A stretch of 32,498 nucleotides of DNA. Origin: an uncultured Gammaproteobacteria bacterium (GTDB lineage Bacteria > Pseudomonadota > Gammaproteobacteria > Arenicellales > JAANXG01). This document shows positions 27,006-32,498 of this stretch, one piece after another (the stretch's first letter is position 1; each line of letters starts with the position of its first letter). The notes under the pieces are model-generated. The model was not told the DNA's origin. It ran no database searches and saw only the letters and a list, made by a program, of their open reading frames with translations. A program made the translations under genes and the position numbers. The DNA lies in assembly GCA_947259175.1 (NCBI GenBank), contig CAMYKW010000033.1, positions 1 through 32,498 on the forward strand, read 5' to 3'.

Positions 27006-29000
27006 ATGAGATCTCGCTCAATCGTGAAAATTCGGCTCGTCACTGCGCTCACCATTCTGCTCATCGCCGGCTGTGCGTCGCAACCCGCGCCGGAGATTTC
27101 AACTGCGCCGACCCCGCAACGTGTCGATCCGCCGGTGTCGCAAACCGTGGAACCCGCCGCCAAACCTCCGTCGCCCCAGGAACTGCTCAACGCCGCCTCC
27201 GAATACCTTACTCGCGCAGATGAGGCGTTACCACCACAGCGCGCCGACTTTCAACTCAAGGCCGCCGCGGCATTGGTGCAATCGGGGCGCCTGGATCCGG
27301 CCATGCGTCTTCTGGATTCCATCGACCTGACCGGATTGGCGTCAGCCTACGACACGCGCCGCCGATTGCTCAAGGCGCGCATATCGCTGCGTTCAAACCG
27401 TCCCAACACCGCGTTTGTGTTCCTGTCCGGACTGGAGATTCGGCCTGGCCTCAATCCCCAGCTCGGCGGACAATTGTGGGAACTGCGAGCGCGGGCGAAT
27501 CTACTCGTGGATCGTCCGCTGGAGGCCGTACGCGCATTGATTATGCGCGAAAGATATTTAACCGAACCGGATGAACTGCTGTTCAATCAACGTCAGATTT
27601 GGGCATTGCTCAGTCGGACCAAGATGAACCAACTACTCGACATACGCCAGTCGGCTATCAGCGAAGAATTATCCGGATGGATAGATCTCGCTCTGGCGCA
27701 CATGGAGTATGGGCATGATGCGTTTCGACTCGAAAATGAGATCCAACGCTGGCGGTCGCTGCACCCTCGGCACAGCGCAGATCTCTTTTTGCGACGACGC
27801 GCCACTGCCTACACCGGACCGGCCATCATCTCCGCCCGGCGCGTGGCATTATTGCTACCGCTGGCTTCGCAGTACGGACGCGCGGCGCAAGCGGTCCATG
27901 ATGGTTTCACGGCGGTGCACCACGCCAACGGTGACCCAAACAAGCCCGAGATCGCCGTATACGATATAGGATCCGAAGCCACGTTGTCGCCGATTTATTA
28001 CCGGCTTGCGGTACAGGAAGGTGCGGATCTGGTGGTCGGCCCACTGGGCAAAGAAGCGGTCGCTGCGTTATTGGCTACCGACGCGCTTTCGGTTCCGACC
28101 CTGCTGCTGGGCGGCGCGTCGGCGGCTGAAACGCTCCCTGTGAACGGTTTTCAATTCGACCTTTCACCGGAGCAGGATGCCGAGCAGACTGCACTGCGCG
28201 CCTACCTCGACGGTCACCGGACCGCAGCGGTGTTGTACCCGGAGACTCCTTGGGGTCAGCGTGTCCAGGATGCGTTTAGCGCGCGATGGCGGGAACTGGG
28301 TGGCGTAGTTGTGGAATCCCGTCCGTACGTGGATAACCGCCCCGATTACTCCGCCTCGATCAAGGAGGTCTTGAATATCGACAAGAGCGAGGGACGCAAA
28401 TACGAATTGTCGGCATTGCTCGGAACAAAACTGGGCTTCCAGCCGCGCCGCCGTCAAGACATCGATTTTTTATTTCTTGCCGCCAAGACATCCACCGCGC
28501 GGTTACTGAAACCGCAGATCAATTTTTTTCAGGCGCATGATTTGCCGGTTTACGCAACGTCCCATGTCTACGCCGGAAAACAGGACCCGGTGAACGATAT
28601 CGACCTCAACGGCATCGTGTTCGTCTACATGACATGGTTTCTGGAAAACGTCGGGCGCATTCGCAATACCCGTAAGCAAATTCAGGGCAGCTGGCCGTAC
28701 GCCTACAGCGCGCTGGATCGGTTATTCGCCCTGGGCATGGACAGCTATGCGATAATCCCCGTTCTCGCACGATTGCGCGAAGACCAAGACCTGCGCATCG
28801 AGGGCGTCACCGCGGATTTGAGCATGGACCGCGCAGGCCGGGTCATACGTCATTTGAGTTGGGCCAAATTCGAAAATGGACGACCGGTCATGCAGGAGCT
28901 CCCGGTCACCGGGCGCCGTATGGACGCGTATGAAACCAGGAACGAGGCAAGTGGCACTCCATTTAAAACGAGGACAGCTGGCGGAACGCAAGGCCCGTGA
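27006..29000 (+). CDS. lpoA: penicillin-binding protein activator LpoA
   Basis: An outer-membrane lipoprotein that reaches through the periplasm to stimulate the class A synthase PBP1A. The signal peptide ends in the lipobox LIAGC, with the lipidated Cys at residue 23. An alpha-helical, TPR-like region spans about residues 50-260, and a type I periplasmic-binding-protein fold follows from about 275 (VALLLPLASQYGRAAQAVHDGF; VVGPLGKEAVAALL). Total length is 664 residues (E. coli 678). The ATG at 27006 is used; the frame is open upstream but there overlaps rsmI antisense. yraN begins inside its 3' end. Confidence 0.93.
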   Translation: MRSRSIVKIRLVTALTILLIAGCASQPAPEISTAPTPQRVDPPVSQTVEPAAKPPSPQELLNAASEYLTRADEALPPQRADFQLKAAAALVQSGRLDPAMRLLDSIDLTGLASAYDTRRRLLKARISLRSNRPNTAFVFLSGLEIRPGLNPQLGGQLWELRARANLLVDRPLEAVRALIMRERYLTEPDELLFNQRQIWALLSRTKMNQLLDIRQSAISEELSGWIDLALAHMEYGHDAFRLENEIQRWRSLHPRHSADLFLRRRATAYTGPAIISARRVALLLPLASQYGRAAQAVHDGFTAVHHANGDPNKPEIAVYDIGSEATLSPIYYRLAVQEGADLVVGPLGKEAVAALLATDALSVPTLLLGGASAAETLPVNGFQFDLSPEQDAEQTALRAYLDGHRTAAVLYPETPWGQRVQDAFSARWRELGGVVVESRPYVDNRPDYSASIKEVLNIDKSEGRKYELSALLGTKLGFQPRRRQDIDFLFLAAKTSTARLLKPQINFFQAHDLPVYATSHVYAGKQDPVNDIDLNGIVFVYMTWFLENVGRIRNTRKQIQGSWPYAYSALDRLFALGMDSYAIIPVLARLREDQDLRIEGVTADLSMDRAGRVIRHLSWAKFENGRPVMQELPVTGRRMDAYETRNEASGTPFKTRTAGGTQGP

Positions 29001-29307
29001 ATTTTTGATACAGAACGGATTGCGACATATCGAATCCAACTACCGTTGTCCCTGCGGCGAGCTTGATCTGATCATGGAAGACGGGGAACACGTGGTTTTC
29101 GTTGAGGTACGCTATCGAAACAATGAACGCTTCGGCGGCGCATTAGCCAGTATTGACGCCAAAAAGCAGAATAAACTGCGCGCCACTGCTGAACACTATC
29201 GCCAGCGTCGCAGACCGATTTGCCACCGGCCTTGCCGTTTCGATGTGATATCTCTTACCGGCGACGTCAACGCGGCAGATCCCGCATGGATCAAAGATGC
29301 GTTTTGA
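28951..29307 (+). CDS. yraN: YraN family protein (UPF0102), endonuclease-like fold
   Basis: A small protein of about 118 residues with the UPF0102 pattern, RGQLAERKAREFLIQNGL followed by CGELDLIMEDGEHVVFVEVRYR. The spaced acidic residues and the VEVR strand resemble the restriction-endonuclease-like nuclease core; the family's role is poorly known and a link to DNA processing is inference. The start is uncertain: GTG at 28951 has AGGAACGAGG just upstream and gives MALHLKRGQL, while the ATG at 28930 would add seven residues. Either way it overlaps the end of lpoA, as in E. coli and Pseudomonas. Confidence 0.9.
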   Translation: MALHLKRGQLAERKAREFLIQNGLRHIESNYRCPCGELDLIMEDGEHVVFVEVRYRNNERFGGALASIDAKKQNKLRATAEHYRQRRRPICHRPCRFDVISLTGDVNAADPAWIKDAF

Positions 29308-29341
29308 CGCAAGACCGACAGGCCGAGTTTCAACTTGCTGA

Positions 29342-30536
<1,195 letters not shown>

Positions 30537-30540
<4 letters not shown>

Positions 30541-31019
30541 GTTCGAGCGCGGACAAAATCGTTGATGATCCGGCACGGCTCGAAACGCTGCTGAGCGTAC
30601 TGGCGCGGCCCCTGGTATTTACCAACGGTTGCTTCGATATCCTGCACCGAGGGCATGTCGCGTATCTCGAACAGGCCGCAGCGCTGGGAAACAGTCTGGT
30701 GATCGGCATCAATGACGATGCCTCGGTGCGGCGTCTGGACAAGGGTGGCGAGCGTCCGATCAATCCCCTCCCGGACCGGGCGGCGGTGCTCGCCGCGCTC
30801 GCGTGCGTCGATCTCGTCGTCCCCTTCGGCGAAGACACACCGCTGTCATTGATCGTGCGGGTACAACCGGACTTTCTGGTAAAAGGCGGCGATTGGCCCG
30901 CAGATCGGATTGTCGGCGCAATAGAGGTACAGGAACGCGGTGGGCAGGTGCGCAGCATTCCGATCCGGTATGAACGCTCCACCACCGAATTGATAAGGCG
31001 GATTCGCGGTGATGCCTGA
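30537..31019 (+). CDS. rfaE2: heptose 1-phosphate adenylyltransferase RfaE2 (stand-alone)
   Basis: A 160-residue nucleotidyltransferase that activates D-glycero-beta-D-manno-heptose 1-phosphate with ATP. The N-terminal [21 protein letters not shown] carries the HxGH nucleotide-binding motif, and [20 protein letters not shown] and DFLVKGGDW are typical. In E. coli this is the C-terminal half of bifunctional HldE; here it stands alone, so the kinase half (RfaE1) must be elsewhere in the genome. The start is TTG at 30537, overlapping the dolP stop as TTGA with no strong ribosome site, hence probably coupled. Confidence 0.93.
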
Positions 31020-32403
31020 TTTACCCGCCAACTTCGAGCGTCGCGTCCGGGACGCGGTCGGTGACCATCTGGTGCTCATCGACCCCGCTGATACATGGAC
31101 CTACGGATACGACAATTCTCGCAAACACCAGGCACCGGACATGGTGGTATTTGCGACGTCCCATGACCACGTTGTGAATCTGGTTCGCCTGTGTAATGAA
31201 TTCCATGTGCCTATCGTCGCGCGCGGCAGAGGCACCGGCACCACCGGCGGCTGCATCCCGAAGCGACACGGCGTTGTGTTGTCGCTGGAACGCATGAACC
31301 GCATCGTGCGCATGGATGCCGCCAACCGCGCGATTACCGTCGAACCGGGGGTGCTCAATCAAACGGTGCAGGACTGTGCCGGCGAACAGGGTTTCTTCTG
31401 GCCGCCGGACCCCAGCAGCGGCGCGTTCTGCACCATCGGAGGAAATCTTGCCTTCAATGGCGCCGGCCCGCGTGCGGTAAAATACGGCACACCGCGCGAG
31501 AACATTCTTGGTCTCAAGGGGGTGACCGGGGACGGAGCGGAGATTCATACCGGTTGTTACACGACCAAGGGGGTCGTGGGCTACGATCTCACGCGATTGA
31601 TCGTCGGTTCCGAGGGCACCCTGGCGATCATAACCGAGGCCGTGCTCAAATTGACTCCCCTTCCAGAGGCGAAGCGCACGCTGCAAGCCATCTACCATGA
31701 TATGCACAGCGCCGTACAGGCGGTGGTGCGGTTGATGAGCCAACCCATCACGCCGTGCGCGCTGGAGTTTATCGACGGTCACGCAATCGATGTCATTCGC
31801 GACTACTCCAGGGCGGCGCTACCCAGCGACGCCGGTGCGATGTTGATTATCGAGGTCGATGGACCGGCCGCGGCCATGGACGCGGCCGCTGCTACGCTGT
31901 CCGGTGCCGCCAGTGGCGACGGGCTGGTGTCATTGAAAACCGCCGAGAGCGAGCAGGAAGTTGCCGCACTATGGGACACCCGCAAGGCGTTGTCTCCCGC
32001 GCTGCGGAATATTGCGCCCAACAAGTTGAATGAGGATGTGGTGGTGCCGGTGTCCAAAATCCCCGCATTGATTACCGGCCTCGATGAATTGAGCCGCGAG
32101 TTTGGAATTCCCATCGTCAATTTCGGGCACGCGGGGAACGGTAACATACACGTCAATCTGCTGTACGACACCCAGGATCCGGCGCAGGAGCGTAACGCAC
32201 GCCCGTGTCTCGACCGGGTATTTGATCTGGTGGTCGGTTTGAACGGCACGCTATCGGGGGAGCACGGTGTCGGACAAGAGAAACGCGATTACATCACCAA
32301 GGAGATCGACCCGGTCACCCTGGATCTGATGCGGCGCATCAAGCGCGAGTTCGATCCCAATGGATTGCTCAATCCTGACAAGATATTTCCGCACAGCGGC
32401 TAG
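31009..32403 (+). CDS. FAD-linked oxidase, GlcD / D-lactate dehydrogenase family
   Basis: A flavoprotein of 464 residues, likely oxidising a D-2-hydroxy acid such as D-lactate or glycolate. The FAD-binding PCMH domain spans about 38-217 ([53 protein letters not shown]). The C-terminal oxidase domain has the [13 protein letters not shown] and [14 protein letters not shown] motifs and ends [15 protein letters not shown]. There is no iron-sulphur extension and no glcE or glcF beside it, so the exact substrate is open. The start is GTG 31009 or the next ATG at 31012, overlapping rfaE2. The TAG stop at 32401-32403 lies inside the terminal repeat. Confidence 0.92.
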   Translation: MMPDLPANFERRVRDAVGDHLVLIDPADTWTYGYDNSRKHQAPDMVVFATSHDHVVNLVRLCNEFHVPIVARGRGTGTTGGCIPKRHGVVLSLERMNRIVRMDAANRAITVEPGVLNQTVQDCAGEQGFFWPPDPSSGAFCTIGGNLAFNGAGPRAVKYGTPRENILGLKGVTGDGAEIHTGCYTTKGVVGYDLTRLIVGSEGTLAIITEAVLKLTPLPEAKRTLQAIYHDMHSAVQAVVRLMSQPITPCALEFIDGHAIDVIRDYSRAALPSDAGAMLIIEVDGPAAAMDAAAATLSGAASGDGLVSLKTAESEQEVAALWDTRKALSPALRNIAPNKLNEDVVVPVSKIPALITGLDELSREFGIPIVNFGHAGNGNIHVNLLYDTQDPAQERNARPCLDRVFDLVVGLNGTLSGEHGVGQEKRDYITKEIDPVTLDLMRRIKREFDPNGLLNPDKIFPHSG

Positions 32404-32493
32404 CCCGCATTTCTCACCAGGCGCCCAGCTACTATTCTTGTTAAGCACCGAAAAGACTCATACGATAATTCTACGAAGACACATCGTAAATTC
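32400..32493 (-). repeat. dispersed repeat, right copy (inverted)
   Basis: Reverse-complement match of 141-235: 38 identical bases at 32400-32437, then diverging outward, about 87% over 94 bp by hand alignment. The conserved core begins at the stop codon of the FAD oxidase, whose TAG is part of the repeat. Positions 32494-32498 are too few to assign. No transposase or RNA gene is visible at this edge. Confidence 0.85.
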
Positions 32494-32498
32494 GAACA

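Noticed and set aside
31021-31782. 253-codon minus-strand frame opposite the FAD oxidase
   Set aside because: Antisense to the conserved PCMH domain; no motif.

Overview
The window is about 32.5 kb of gammaproteobacterial chromosome, moderately GC-rich. It carries the whole division and cell-wall (dcw) cluster plus its usual neighbours on both sides. The lineage call rests on: gene order (rsmI - rnpB - mraZ - rsmH - ftsL - ftsI - murEF - mraY - murD - ftsW - murGCB - ddl - ftsQAZ - lpxC - M23 peptidase - secA - argJ - Nudix); a DNPR-type (meso-DAP) MurE; lipid A and ADP-heptose genes (LpxC, a GmhA-type isomerase, RfaE2), which imply a Gram-negative envelope; and a type A RNase P RNA. The order resembles that of Pseudomonas and of Chromatiales-like bacteria. 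I cannot name a species, and an uncultured or metagenome-assembled genome is plausible.

Layout. 1-329: repeat-derived DNA without a gene. 330-5225 (minus): a Nudix/ThiE-like fusion, argJ and secA. 5338-6291 (minus): a membrane-anchored M23 peptidase, divergent from dciA (DUF721, plus, 6335-6790). 6873-7787: lpxC. 7913-25368 (minus): the dcw cluster from ftsZ back to mraZ, with 1-8 nt overlaps at almost every junction. 25369-25689: the control region, with a sigma70-like promoter, four 10-bp MraZ-box units and a possible rnpB terminator. 25690-26085 (minus): rnpB. 26126-26977 (minus): rsmI. From 27006 the plus strand carries lpoA, yraN, a GmhA/DiaA-family isomerase, a dual-BON lipoprotein (DolP-like), rfaE2 and a GlcD/Dld-type FAD oxidase. 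32400-32498: another copy of the left-end repeat.

How the genes work together. MurB-F, Ddl, MraY and MurG make lipid II; FtsW and FtsI polymerise and cross-link it at the septum; FtsZ, FtsA, FtsQ and FtsL organise the divisome; LpoA activates a class A PBP at the outer membrane; the M23 protein may cut peptidoglycan or regulate an amidase. LpxC, the isomerase and RfaE2 tie in lipopolysaccharide synthesis, SecA feeds the envelope with exported proteins, and RsmH and RsmI modify 16S rRNA. MraZ probably represses its own operon through the box array at its promoter.

The gene content is conserved and I see no new defence or biosynthetic system. The least explained DNA is at the edges: the two ends carry diverged copies (about 87% identical by hand alignment) of an unidentified repeat, in opposite orientation, with an identical 38-bp core facing inward; one copy supplies the stop codon of the last gene. 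The left end also has a 14-bp inverted repeat and a perfect hairpin.
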